Shown here: positions 1 to 10,600 of the stretch, in pieces
Numbering within the stretch: position 1 is the stretch's first letter
Layout of the letters: every line of letters begins with the position of its first letter
DNA from: Pelargonium cotyledonis
Taxonomy: Eukaryota > Streptophyta > Magnoliopsida > Geraniales > Geraniaceae
NCBI GenBank assembly: GCA_036897625.1
Contig: JAYMTA010000920.1
Span: 1 to 23,036, forward strand
Direction of reading: 5' to 3'
DNA: 23,036 nt
Made by a program: the position numbers and the translations under genes
The notes under the pieces: generated by a model
What the model was told of the DNA's origin: nothing
Database searches by the model: none
The model's input: only the letters and a program-made list of their open reading frames with translations

Positions 1-336
1 ATATTTTGGCCCCTTATCCATAACAAGCCCAATGGACGGTCATCCGGCGGGCGGGTAGAGGGTGGGTTGGGCGGGTAACGGGCTTTTTTGTGCAGCTCTA
101 GATTTGAGGGACTTCAAAGAAGAAAAAAAAAATCACATAAGTGGGCAAAATTTATTGGGCTTCATCAATTTAGGCCCAGTGATTGACCCGGGTCAGCCAC
201 CTAATCGGATTTTAAAACTTATTTATTTATTTAATATTATGGAAAATGAAAAATATATAGAAAAACAAAAATAGAGCGTGATTGTGCTGGGGCTGAGATT
301 TTGGGACCGAGGAGCATTGATCTTCAGATTTGAACG
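1..336 (+). promoter_or_regulatory. AP19: promoter and 5' leader of the AP-1 sigma gene
   Basis: This stretch lies directly upstream of the AP-1 sigma ATG. It contains TGGGCY-type 'site II' boxes in both orientations: AGCCCA at 26-31, TGGGCT at 156-161 and GGCCCA at 173-178. Such boxes bind TCP factors and are common upstream of plant housekeeping genes. An AT-rich TATATA run at 254-259 could be the TATA element and would place the transcription start near 285-290, giving a leader of about 50 nt. The first 100 bases are locally G-rich. The short open frame at 62-274 matches no family I recognise and sits in this promoter, so I do not call it a gene. The start site is inferred. Confidence 0.5.
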
Positions 337-3300
337 ATGGTGAGTGAATTTCGCCTATTTCTCTTTCATTTCCTCTGCTGTATCTACGATTAGTGTCATT
401 TCAATTCCATTTTTTTCTCAACTAATTGCTTTTGAATTATCGATCCATCAGATAATTGATTTCTTTAATTTTGATCTGTGGGTTCGAGTTTAATTTCGTT
501 GCCCTGTTCGGTTTCTGGGAAAATGAAAATTTTCCATTTTGAGATCTGGGTCGTTCCTAGAGTGGTGTAATCGTATCTGAGATCTGAGTTTAAAAGTTAT
601 CAATTTTTTTTTTTTTTTTGTTTGTTAATGGTGTTTATATCTGAAAATGAGATCAACCAGTTCTATTTGTATGTTATTTTAGCTGAATCTTAGTTATGTA
701 ACATAGGTGTTAGGATATTAAACACCATTTTCAATTTTAATTGCTGCTCAAGAAGCTGGTTTTGGTTATTTTGGTGGCAAACTTGATGAAATCACTGTTG
801 CTGTGTCTTATGTAACTAGATATGTCACACATTCTTGTGTATGTTTTGCTTGACATTAGTCCTATCCTTTTCATTGGAATCAACCTAAGAAATCTCTTTT
901 TGTTTCAATTCAAGGCCATCTCTCTTCATAGCCTCGAATTCTTGACTCAACTTTTCACTAAATACGTCTGTACACATTGAGCCCTCCTAGAAGGGCTGAA
1001 GATTAAGATGCCAGCAAGGCCACTCTCATCTTTTCAACGTGTCCGACACTGATCCGGCACTTGGACAGGCGGACACTTTCCGGATACACATTGGATACTT
1101 GATTTAACATGTTCCCTAACTATTTATTACTCCCTCAGTCCCAAAATAAGTGTACAAGTTTCTTGTTGCACTTGCATTCTTTTTCCAAATGAGTTGTCTT
1201 GTTTCATTTTTCGGAAGGTAGTTATGCATGAATTAACAATAATGTCCATATAATAAGTTAATTAGTACTCCTCAAGTTTGTTACAACACATATGCATAAG
1301 GATAAAAGAGTAAACATACTACACTAATTAACTCCTTCTTGATTTTTCTAAAAATAGAAAGGAGGACACTAATTTTAGGACGGAGGGATAATTTTTTAAC
1401 TCCATGTAACTGACACTATGTGTCCCTCATTTTTTTCTTCTAAATATGGACTGACCGAACATGTGTCCAACACCCTAAAACACATCAATAAACTTGATCA
1501 AAGAACATTAGAACATACAAACAAATGTAGACTTCTCATTTGTTTTCAAAAGAAATTATTGACGATTATCTCTCTACATACTCAGATTATTATTTGAAAT
1601 TTCTTAACTATATCTTTATGTCGCGTTTAGTGTTTACCATGCATCAATTTATGAATCATATTCACTAATATAGCAAATATGTATATTATAATTGAACGTT
1701 TTCTTAACTTATCGTGTCTTTGGTTTTATAAAAATTGTGTCACCATATCTGTACTGTTTCGTGTTCCGTATCTGGTATCCGTGTCTATGCACCATAGACT
1801 AAAGAAATCACACATGATTGTAAGACAGATTAATGACTCAGCTTGTTATTGGGTATGTCTGTACAAGTTGGCCCTCCTAGAGGGACTAAAGAAATCACGG
1901 AAAGAAAGCTAGTTTTTGTAAAGTTGCTGCAATACTTTTGGATCCAATGTTAAGTTCATAATTCTATTTGTTGTTGGGCTGATAGCATGATGTTAGACAA
2001 CTCTGTGTGAAGAAATAATTGGACATTTGGACTCACTAGAAAGATACGACTACGTGTTAAATTTAATAATGGGCTACATGTAATGATTTGTGCTTCGCAT
2101 ACTAAAAGGTCAACCTTGTTGGTAGGGTTTCACATCCACCATTATATGTAACTCTTACATTTTATATTTAGCTGATGTGAGATTTTACCACCCGCTTCAA
2201 CAACATGAATGGTTAATCACCAATACTTGTATTCTGTAGGGTTTCTGAAGTTAAATTTTAATAGGGCCTTGTGGTCCATAGATTTTGAGTTTAATAGCAT
2301 TAGCATAACCTTGTGAGGTCCACTGCGTACTGTAATGTTCAACTGCTCTTCCCATTCTGATTGAAAACTCTGAATCATACTCACAGTAAACTGAGCTGCC
2401 TAACTTGTTTATATTTGATCAGTGTTTCCTTCACTCAGTATTTAAACATTTAGATTTAGGCAAATTTCTCCTCAAAACGCCATAAGAATTATTATTGAAA
2501 TGGATATAGGATTAAAAACTAATGAAAGATTATGAATTATATCTGAAATCAATGTTACATTAATTAAAGATCTAGGTCATGGATTATTTACTGGTCTATA
2601 ACCTTTGGAAGCTTATACATGAACACGGGTAGAGCTTTTAGCAACTGTTGTTTTTTTCTTAGTCTACTAGTCATGGTTTGCTACTCTTAGCATGTTCTAA
2701 TTCTGATATGCTAACAGCACTTGTAGTAATTGTCTCTAAACTAACATAGAAGTTGAATTTCATTAGAAGTGGTTCATCGGTGAATTGGGATATATTATGT
2801 TTATGTCCCAAGATTATGTTGCTTCTTGTTTGTGGGTGATATAATTGATCACATTTTGGGATCTTGTATACGGCGCACCTAAATGGTGTCAAAGAATTCT
2901 TGTAGCTGACCTCCGAATTGTAAGCATTGATTCATATAGTTGATCAGAGTTGGGAACTGCAATGATATCGTGCTTTTATCTCGCAAACTAGAGGGTCATT
3001 ACAGGCTTCCCTAGTTATTAGCCATTAGCATATCCTGAAATGAGTCGTGGTTCATGTTTTGGCATGTCTCCAATATAATGAATATGATATGGTAATGCTT
3101 TCTCAGATAGCATTGATATAATAGAGTTCATTACTTTGATGACAGAGTAGGAACTGACTCTAAACTAAAATTGAAGTTGAATTTCATTACAAGTGGTTTG
3201 TTATGGCTTTCATGTTCATGTCCCATGAATATGATGCTTGTTTCTGGGTGACGTAATTGATCAGATTTTGGGATCTCTTATGCGGTACACTTACACCTTA

Positions 3301-5341
3301 ATGTTCCCTAATATTTCTAGTTGATCAGAGTCGGAAACTGCAACAGTATCATTCTTTCATCACTGAACTAGAGATGGTCATTATAGGCCACCCTAGTTTA
3401 TAGCAATTAGTATATCCGGGAAATGATTCACGGTTCATGTTTTCATTAGTCTCCAACATAATGGACTTGATCTATGATTTCTATGGTTACCATTTTCTAA
3501 GAAATATATGGGCTATGTGTGTCTGAATCTTATCATATTTCGCAATGTCTAATCAGTTTGATGTTTCAACGACTAAGTGATTCTTATGGTGATGCTTTCT
3601 TAGACTGTATTGATGTAATGGAGTTCATTACTTTTATGCCACTATCTATAAATTGAAAGTGACAATAGGCTCTGGTATTAATGCTACTTTATTCGTTTAT
3701 TCTTGTGTCACAGATTCAATTTGTGCTTCTCATTAGTCGACAAGGAAAAGTAAGGTTGACAAAATGGTATTCTCCTTACCCGCAAAAGGAAAGAAGTAAG
3801 GTATAGCCTGAATGTTCCTTCCATTTACCAAACAACATTTCACATTCTTGCTTTCATAAATATGTATTCTGAAGGCCTGAGGGCTGTCGTAGACTCATAA
3901 TTATATTGCCTATTAACCGCTATGAAAAAAAAGCTTTTCATTATGGATCAGTTGCACTCAATTTTTGAACTTAATGAATCCACCTTGATACTATTTCAAC
4001 AGTGAATATCATTTCTCATATCTCTCCTAAAAACTGATGAGCATTTGTATTGTTATGCAAAAATAAAAGGTTATTCGTGAGCTTGGTGGAGAAATTCTAA
4101 GCCGCGGACCAAAGCTCTGTAATTTTGTGGATTGGAGAGGATACAAAGTTGTCTATAAAAGGTAATGCATGTATATGATTGAGTTTACATTGATTCTGAG
4201 AATGTTTTTTTTCATTTTTATTATATAAATCTTAGCTGGCAATTTGGACCCGAACCGAACCCGCAGACACTTGAAACTGACCCACATTTGGTGTGGATTC
4301 GGGTCACATAAAATGGCCCATTCGCTTTTGGGGTCTGTCTGTTTTTTCCATTAGTGATAGTGGGTTAGGTCGGACAAACCCGACAACCCTGCCCGAACCC
4401 ACACCTCTTGTTGGTTGAGTTTGAGCGAGGTCATTTGAATCTGAAAAACCCGAATTGCAAGCTCTACTTGTTACCTACTTGAGTGTTTTGTGATCTTGGA
4501 GATCATAAACTGATTGGGTTCGGCTGAGCTTCTATTGCAGGTATGCTAGTCTGTATTTCTGCATGTGCATTGATCAAGATGACAATGAATTAGAGGTCCT
4601 TGAAATTATTCATCATTACGTTGAGATTCTGGACCGTTACTTTGGCAGTGTAAGTAAATTAAACTTTTGATTTGTTTTATGCACCAACAATGCATGTTAC
4701 TATTTTTCCTTTAGATGTGATGAGTATCAATTGTTATAGTAATATATTCTTGGTCCTTAGGTCTGTGAGTTGGACTTGATCTTCAACTTCCATAAGGTAC
4801 GCTTATAATTGTACTCGCTTTTTATTATCCACATTCTTAAAATAGAAGTTTTAAAGCTCTCTAGTCTAGAGTAGGCAATTCGTGCGTTTGTGTTTGTGTT
4901 CGGTTGAAGGTTGATCGTCAAATTTTGACCTCACAAACTATATATGGGCCAACACGACACATTTAGTAATCATGCTCAAATGTTAAGCACAAACGTATGA
5001 CTCGTTTAGTAATCATTCTCGTGTTTGCTGTTTTTTTCTGCTTATTGCTTGCTGCTGTTTATTCTAAAGGCCTACTACATATTGGATGAGCTTTTGATTG
5101 CTGGTGAACTTCAAGAGCCAAGCAAGAAAACTGTGGCACGGTTGATTGCTGCACAGGTATAATTTTTCATTCGATGTACTTTGGTTGACTAACTCTAAAA
5201 TTTTACCGAGCCCAAAATTTATTTGGGATTTTCTGATTTTGCTGAGCCGAGTTGAAATTTGGGTTGTAGGATTCATTGGTTGAAACTGCTAAAGAGCAGG
5301 CCAGTTCAATAAGCAATATTATTGCTCAGGCCACAAAGTAG
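337..5341 (+). CDS. AP19: AP-1 complex subunit sigma (small clathrin adaptor subunit), 7 coding exons, 161 aa
   Basis: This is the small (sigma) subunit of the AP-1 adaptor, which links clathrin to cargo membranes at the trans-Golgi network and endosomes and, with the gamma subunit, helps form the dileucine-cargo site. Coding exons: 337-339, 3714-3800, 4070-4161, 4541-4649, 4761-4796, 5070-5156 and 5270-5341. All introns are GT..AG and all phases agree, giving 486 nt. The protein starts [20 protein letters not shown] and ends SNIIAQATK. The whole chain is one longin-like sigma fold. Conserved blocks include [52 protein letters not shown] and [20 protein letters not shown]. The length equals the usual 161 aa of plant AP19, and from memory it is close to the Arabidopsis protein. 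The CELDLIFNF block and the AP19-like C-terminus favour AP-1 over AP-2 sigma. Nothing is broken. The oddity is exon 1, which contributes only the ATG. Confidence 0.97.
1128..1390. mobile_element. Stowaway-type MITE (Tc1/mariner)
   Basis: The element has terminal inverted repeats of the classic plant Stowaway type. The left end reads CTCCCTCAGTCCCAAAATAA after a TA. The right end, read on the other strand, is TCCCTCCGTCCTAAAATTAG, also bounded by TA. Over about 22 bp the two ends differ at about three positions. Target duplications are TA at 1128-1129 and 1389-1390. The total of about 260 bp is usual for the family. There is no coding capacity, so it needed a transposase in trans. It lies in intron 1 of the AP-1 sigma gene. 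Confidence 0.85.
2107..2202 (-). mobile_element. possible solo-LTR-like fossil
   Basis: On the minus strand this stretch begins TGTTGAAGCGGGTGG, followed by CTCACATCAGC and then a TATA-like run. That resembles the start and promoter part of short plant LTRs. No primer-binding site or second LTR was found beside it, so it would be a solo or broken copy. The far end is not defined. Confidence is low. Confidence 0.3.
2733..3143. repeat. tandem duplication in adaptor intron 1, copy A
   Basis: This is the first of two direct copies, about 411 bp. Matching landmarks in order are CTCTAAACTAA, AAGTTGAATTTCATTA, GGGTGA(T/C)(A/G)TAATTGATCA, TTTTGGGATCT, AGTTGATCAGAGT, GGTTCATGTTTT and GAGTTCATTACTTT. 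The copies have diverged by many substitutions and small indels, so the event is old. The sequence shows no coding capacity or terminal repeats. Confidence 0.8.
3158..3640. repeat. tandem duplication in adaptor intron 1, copy B
   Basis: This is the second direct copy, with the same landmarks in the same order as copy A. It is about 70 bp longer because of extra sequence, roughly 3481-3585, between the GGTTCATGTTTT block and the final GATGCTTTCT...GAGTTCATTACTTT block. It ends about 70 bp before exon 2 of the gene, so the duplication may have moved the original intron-exon spacing. Confidence 0.78.
4233..4465. mobile_element. hAT-like MITE in intron 3 of the adaptor gene
   Basis: The left end is TAGCTGGCAATTTGGACCCG, and the right end read in reverse is TAGAGCTTGCAATTCGGGTT. 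These resemble the TAGxGxTGxCAA termini of non-autonomous plant hAT elements. The interior is rich in GACCCGAACC-type strings, as often seen in these repeats. I could not find a convincing 8-bp target duplication, so the boundaries are approximate. It is about 233 bp and non-coding, and it sits between exons 3 and 4 without touching the splice sites. Confidence 0.45.
4876..5040. repeat. degenerate low-complexity repeat in intron 5 of the adaptor gene
   Basis: This stretch has GTGTTTGTGTTCGG-like strings and an internal direct repeat, TTTAGTAATCAT, at 4962-4973 and 5005-5016. It resembles dispersed plant repeats built of CGTGTT/AACACG strings. No ends could be defined and it does not code. Confidence 0.3.
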
Positions 5342-7190
5342 TGTACTGATAGCCGAGAAGTTTATGGTGTGCCTCTTGTATTGAACATACCCTGAAGCGC
5401 TTCTGATTCATATTTCTCTAAAAGAATTAAATTGCATCTTAAATGTGTCATTGTAGACTCGTATGGTTTTCTGATGGGCGTGTAATTTTTTGATACATAC
5501 AAACCATGGATTCTTTCGGTAGTTTTTGGCATTTTTTTCTCAATTGTAATTTGCAGATTAAGTGTTCATGCTCAGGCATTGCCTTTTCTTGCTAATTTTT
5601 TCTTTGCTTTGTGTTTAGAAATCCTGATTTTGGTTGGATTGTGAAGTGGTTTTGATATGAAGGTAGAGTTTGAAGTAAAAAAGTTGTTCAGGAATAGGAA
5701 TGAGATTGTCATTGTTCATGTTTGTTGTATGAGTTTTCGGTCACGAAAATGGTTTTGTAATGAAAATCTCATTCTCATTCATATTCCAATTTTCACTTCT
5801 AAAATTCATTAGAATAGTCCTTACAATTTGATTGATTGAATTACTTCATAGCTGTCAGAATTGGAACATTTTGATGGAGATTCAAGTGTTGAACTGTCTA
5901 TTTTTCAAAATCCAGACAGGGCTGACAATTTGCATTTTGGGTCGGGTTGAGTTTAAAAGGCTAACTTGAACTCCAACTCCAATTGTAAGAGGTGTGGATT
6001 CGTGCAGGTGTCGGACTCCGGGTCAGTTTGCGGTGTGGGTGAGTGCAAGGTGCTCGACGCCCAATTTGTCATTTGTAACCCGGCCCAGAAGTTTGGTTGA
6101 GCTCAGAAGAAAAAAATGTGGGCCAAATTTAGATGTTCCTTATTCGGGTTTAAATTACTAGCTCTGCACCCTAGAATGTTGTTTAAAAGGTCATATCTTT
6201 AGGAGTTTTGATCTGACCCGTCGATTCCAAGCTCGATTTTGACCAAAAAGACTCGAACTTGATATTTTACCATGGATGCCTGAGCGCTCCAATAGCTTAT
6301 CCTCCAAAGCTGTAGTCCCAACTTGATTTTATAACATAGATTAGGTTGGGGAGGGAGAAGTTTCAAGGAAAGAAAAATTCATCAGTCGTGTTTTGTTTTT
6401 TTTCTTTTTTTTCTCATTAGCAATTATGTATTATGTTTTATTTGCATTTTTGTTTTAAAATAAGTGATTCATTTATCTTTTAGAAAATTAATTATGTATA
6501 AATTACCAGTATTGTTACTATAATGATATAATTAATATCTTTAAGTTTGTGAGTGAGAATAATATATGAAATATACAAAACAAACTAACTTCTCATGATT
6601 TCATATATGACACTTATTATGAGATATGAGGCATAAGAAGTAACTATTTCTCATTGCAATCAAAGAGATATAAAGGATTATTCTATTAGACCCTTATAAA
6701 TTATGATATGATAGTAGTTTCGAATTCAGGGTCGGCCTTCAGTTCTGAATCGTGTGAAATCGGTTCTTATTTTTATTTAAGGTTAGTCATCGAAAAAACG
6801 AAATCTTTTTGGCAAACCCACGTTTGAACACATTTTTTTATGAGAAACCAGCTTTCTGTATACACTTTTGTACGACTTGGTGGTGTTGAGTTTGAGCTAG
6901 GTTTTTTCAACCCATCTAGAACACTATCAATAAGTTTTGATCTGCTTCCTAGAATTGCGAGCCAACGAATGTTTATATTTGTGTTGTGGGCTTAAAAAGA
7001 GCCAAGTAAAAACACTTTGGCGTTCTTATTTGATAACTTTTTTAGGCTCGATTGTGTCCGGCTAAGAACTGAGGCATGTTAGGACTCACAAAAAGTAACC
7101 CGATAAAAATACATGCTCTTAAGCCCGCGACCAACGTTGTCAGAATCATAACAACAAAAAGAACCATAAAAACTAATTGAATTTGTAACA
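5342..7190. other. convergent intergenic region and 3' UTR of the adaptor gene
   Basis: The first few hundred bases after the AP-1 sigma stop should be its 3' UTR. I see no clean AATAAA there, so the poly(A) site is unplaced. The rest has no gene: a hAT-like MITE (5917-6166), T-rich DNA around 6395-6480, and degenerate text at 6720-7140. It ends near the putative PHOT2 poly(A) signal, so the two genes are convergent with about 2.3 kb between stop codons. Confidence 0.7.
5917..6166. mobile_element. hAT-like MITE, related to the one at 4233-4465
   Basis: The left end is CAGGGCTGACAATTTGC, and the right end read in reverse is CAGAGCTAGTAATTTAAACC. The interior has GGTCGGGTTGAG and GTGTGGATTCG strings, and GTGTGGATTCG also occurs in the intron 3 copy (4233-4465). 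It is about 250 bp. No clear 8-bp target duplication was found, and it looks old. It lies downstream of the adaptor gene. Confidence 0.4.
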
Positions 7191-7196
7191 TTTATT
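7191..7196 (-). terminator. candidate PHOT2 poly(A) signal AATAAA
   Basis: The minus strand reads AATAAA at this point, about 470 nt past the PHOT2 stop codon (7664-7666). The 3' UTR would then be about 7170-7663. Plant poly(A) signals are loose, so this is a candidate only. The UTR contains a short run of four ATTAC-like units near 7428-7445. Confidence 0.4.
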
Positions 7197-7663
7197 TAGA
7201 TAGTTGAAACAAGATGAGAGCCTACAGCTCCATGGAAAGATCCAATGTACAACAGATGATGACTTTGTTCCAGTGTTAGTTGTATTTGTCTGCACACTCC
7301 ACAAACCATCCCCAGCCAAAATAACAAGTTGAAACCCTAGTGTTACTCCAAGTCTTACTTTGATTTTCTCTACAGGACCCGAACTCGAATTCTTCGTACA
7401 AAATAATATACAGCCTGATGCCAGTAGTTACATTACATTACATTATGGAATCCGAATAATAAGATAGCAAAAACTGCTGTGAAGTAGCAGTTCACATTGT
7501 CCTCTCGATCTCATGGTATATGTATATATCATATCCACAGCCTATGGAATACAAAGTTGTGATGGCCATATTGATAAAGATAGACGATTTTTGGGATTGG
7601 TAGATCTTTGGATAGGCGACGAGTGGTTTTCCGAAATGCAGAAGCTAGAAATGATGCAAACTT

Positions 7664-10600
7664 TTAGAACAAATCGACATCTGTATCCATAGAGAGCACT
7701 CCGTCATCATCCCAGCTAACGTCCTTTGCTTTCGGGTCTTTCCCGATTAGTTCAAGAGGTGCTTCTAATGGTGGTGGGGTCTGCATTCAGCAAGACAAAG
7801 ATTCGGGTTAAGTGATTGCACATAAACTGACTGTCTTGATGTGTAAGCTTATGAAATACACGAGTTCTTGAGAAAGATGTAGTGTTTAATATTCGTTCAG
7901 GCTATCAAATTTGATAATACTCGCTCTGTCCTAAAGTAAGTGTCATTTTTATTTTGAGAAAAATTAAAGAAATGTTAGTTAGTGTTGCATATTTCATCTT
8001 TTATGCTTTTATGCTCGTGCACGTGTGTTCTAACAAATTTAAGAGATACTAACTTATTAAGGGGACCTTGTTGACAATTCATACACTACTAACTTCCTAA
8101 GAAGGAAACAGAACACTTATTTTGGGATGTAGTATTTTTAAGGACCAAATGACCCTTCTGCCAGACCCCTCAATGGTGGGAGTCTCGTGCACTGACCGTC
8201 CTTTAAAGAAAAACCTTACGCCACCCAAAACCCTCGAGTATGTCTCGAACTTGATGGCTAAGCCTCTAAAATAAGAGTTCCTCAAAACTACATTGGGTTT
8301 AATATTTGATCAGGCTATCAAATTTGCTAATAGCATTTTTAAGAACAAAAGACCCTCTCGCCAGACCCCACTATGGTGGGAGTCTCATGCATTGACTGCC
8401 CTTGAAAGACAAATTATGCTTTACCGCCTTGGATGGACAAGTATGTATATCTAGCAAAAGAGGGAAGGAGATATGAAATATCATTACCATGCATCGGATC
8501 AGAGGCCAATTAATTCCTCGAAAAAATGGGTGTTGCTTGATTTCGTTGGCACCGGTATTTGATCCTAAGCGGTTGGCAGGGTTTCTTTGCAACAATGCAT
8601 TAATCAACTGCCTAGCTGCGAGACTTACCTGCAACATTAAAATACAAAGAACAGCAAATAGGCGATCAGATGTACGGGTCTAAAAAAAGTAATTCATGTT
8701 ATAGTAACAAATCCCGTCCAGTAAAGACATAAATCGAGCTATTTCTTGTGTTCCGATAAGTGGATTCTGGTAAAGGAAATAGGAATCAACAACCTAATTT
8801 CTTTCAACTAGACCTTAATCACATAATTCAAGTTTATCAGGAGCAAAAGATGACACATAATCCGCCAAATTGGTCAGATCCCTAAAGTGAGGAGCTTTCT
8901 TCATTTGAATGTAGTTACAAACACATATACAGAGTAATAATAATAATAAAGCTGCACAGGAATTTAAAGATTTACCGGAATGCTACTTGGGAACGTGAGA
9001 TCTTTGTATAATATGTTGGAAAATGTCTTTTGCCGATTCTTTCCTCTAAAAGGTGTGCGGCCATAGAGCATCTCATACAGCAAAATACCTGAATTCCAGT
9101 GATAAATGAAGCGTGTATCAACAATAACACTAGCCAAATAAGGCATAATACACTTTAGGAAGCAAATTACTAGGATATGTTGACCATCAGATAAACTAAG
9201 TTACTTGACTCCATATCTAGAAGTGTAAGAAAACGAAAATAGAATGATTCCATGGCAGAATATCCGCATGTGTCTTCTACTTGTTTTGACCAAGATTAAT
9301 ATTCATCAGTTTTTGTGTAAATAATTACATAGGCCATATAGATTATAGCTTGTGGCGTGTGGGGCCTGACATCATTGCAACTTTTGACATTCTTTTCTAC
9401 ATGAAGAAGAGACTAATGGGCCAGGTCTCCATCCTTTGACCTTTTACTAAGTAGTCACTTACTCACTTTAAGAGCATATATATGCCACCAAACCAAAGCT
9501 TGCCCTCTATTTGTGAAAAACATCTCAACAGTAATGATATCATATTATCATGTGTTCATTAAACACTTACCAAGAGCCCACCAATCTATTGCACTAGTGT
9601 GGCCTGCACCTGTGATAATTTCCTGCACAAGCATATGGCAGCACAGGAATCAGTGTTTTGAAGAATTGCCCAGGATGTTAGCAAATTCTGAAGCTGAATA
9701 AAAATATAGACATTTCTCTTCGTGCAATACAATATCATGAACCAATTGAAGATTAAGAATAAAGGAAGATTTGCCATACAGGAGCAATGTATTCTTCGGT
9801 TCCAACAAATGAATTAGATGGTGTAATTGGTTCTGCAAAAAACATTGGTGGCGGTTGACTCGTAGATCTTCTTCTTCTAGGCGATGACTGCTTTATGATC
9901 TGCAGAGAATTTTGTTTATAGAGTTTAAGTAACGAGTAGAAAGGCAATTACAGAAAAATTACTGTTATGCTCCAGAACAGTTATGAGGTGTTGTCCTCTT
10001 GAATTAACATTCATTGGGTGTAAACCAAAATATTGCTTCCATATGGATCTGTTGGCAGTTAGGCATGCAGCTACTAATAGAAATGCAGAAAAGTACCTGA
10101 GGTTTACAGGTTGTCAAGAACGAAAGATCAAAGTCAGTTAAAACAACATGTCCATCCTTCTGAATTAAAATATTTTCAGGCTTCAGATCCCGATAAATTA
10201 TTCCTGTATACCAGTGAAATAACAGTAATGATTAGAACCAAACAAATCTTCCCTCATTATTGGTCAGCAGAAAATTCAACGCAGTTTAGAGATTGAAAAG
10301 TTCTAGTATGGCAATATGAATGCACACACATCACTGATTTGAGCAAGGATCTTCCTAATGTTCTGATCAGTAAGGAATATCATCGTTTCCCTCAACATTT
10401 GTATGAATAAAAAAGTTCTCATCCAGCATTTTAAACTCACAGACAAGTCTTCCAGTCACTGCCGATAGATATTCTTTCTGGCCCATACAGAAACTGGCAT
10501 TTCCATTTACCACAATTAGTGCTAACAGTAAGGTATGTACTACATATGTACAAGGATCATATATAGCACATTAAAAGTGTGTAGATTTTGACTAATTCCA

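Larger units (their letters stand above)
340..3713 (+). other. intron 1 of the AP-1 sigma gene (3,374 bp)
   Basis: The donor GTGAGT at 340-345 directly follows the ATG at 337-339, and the acceptor CAG is at 3711-3713. A long first intron at the start codon is a usual place for expression-enhancing sequence in plants, but I see no specific element. The intron holds a 16-T run (604-619), a Stowaway MITE (1128-1390), an LTR-like fragment (about 2107-2202) and an old tandem duplication (2733-3640). A short similar pair lies at about 965-1005 and 1856-1895, both with CCCTCCTAGA. I see no gene of its own inside it. Confidence 0.9.

Noticed and set aside
62-274. 70-codon open frame upstream of the adaptor gene
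   Set aside because: It has no family resemblance and covers the promoter boxes and TATA-like run.
733-735. DFD in place of DFG in the PHOT2 kinase (residue numbers), as possible loss of activity
   Set aside because: DFD is the normal state of plant AGC-VIII kinases, and the Lys, Glu and catalytic Asp are all present.
1679-1912. 77-codon open frame in adaptor intron 1
   Set aside because: The sequence is AT-rich and low in signal, it lies inside a supported intron, and no known motif is present.
8161-8415. SINE-like CCAGACCCC...GTGGGAGTCTC blocks
   Set aside because: They resemble the 3' part of some plant SINEs, but no pol III A and B boxes or tail were recognised, so they are kept only as part of the tandem duplication.
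8489-8683. Plus-strand open frame opposite PHOT2 exon 21
   Set aside because: It is antisense to a conserved kinase exon, with no independent support.
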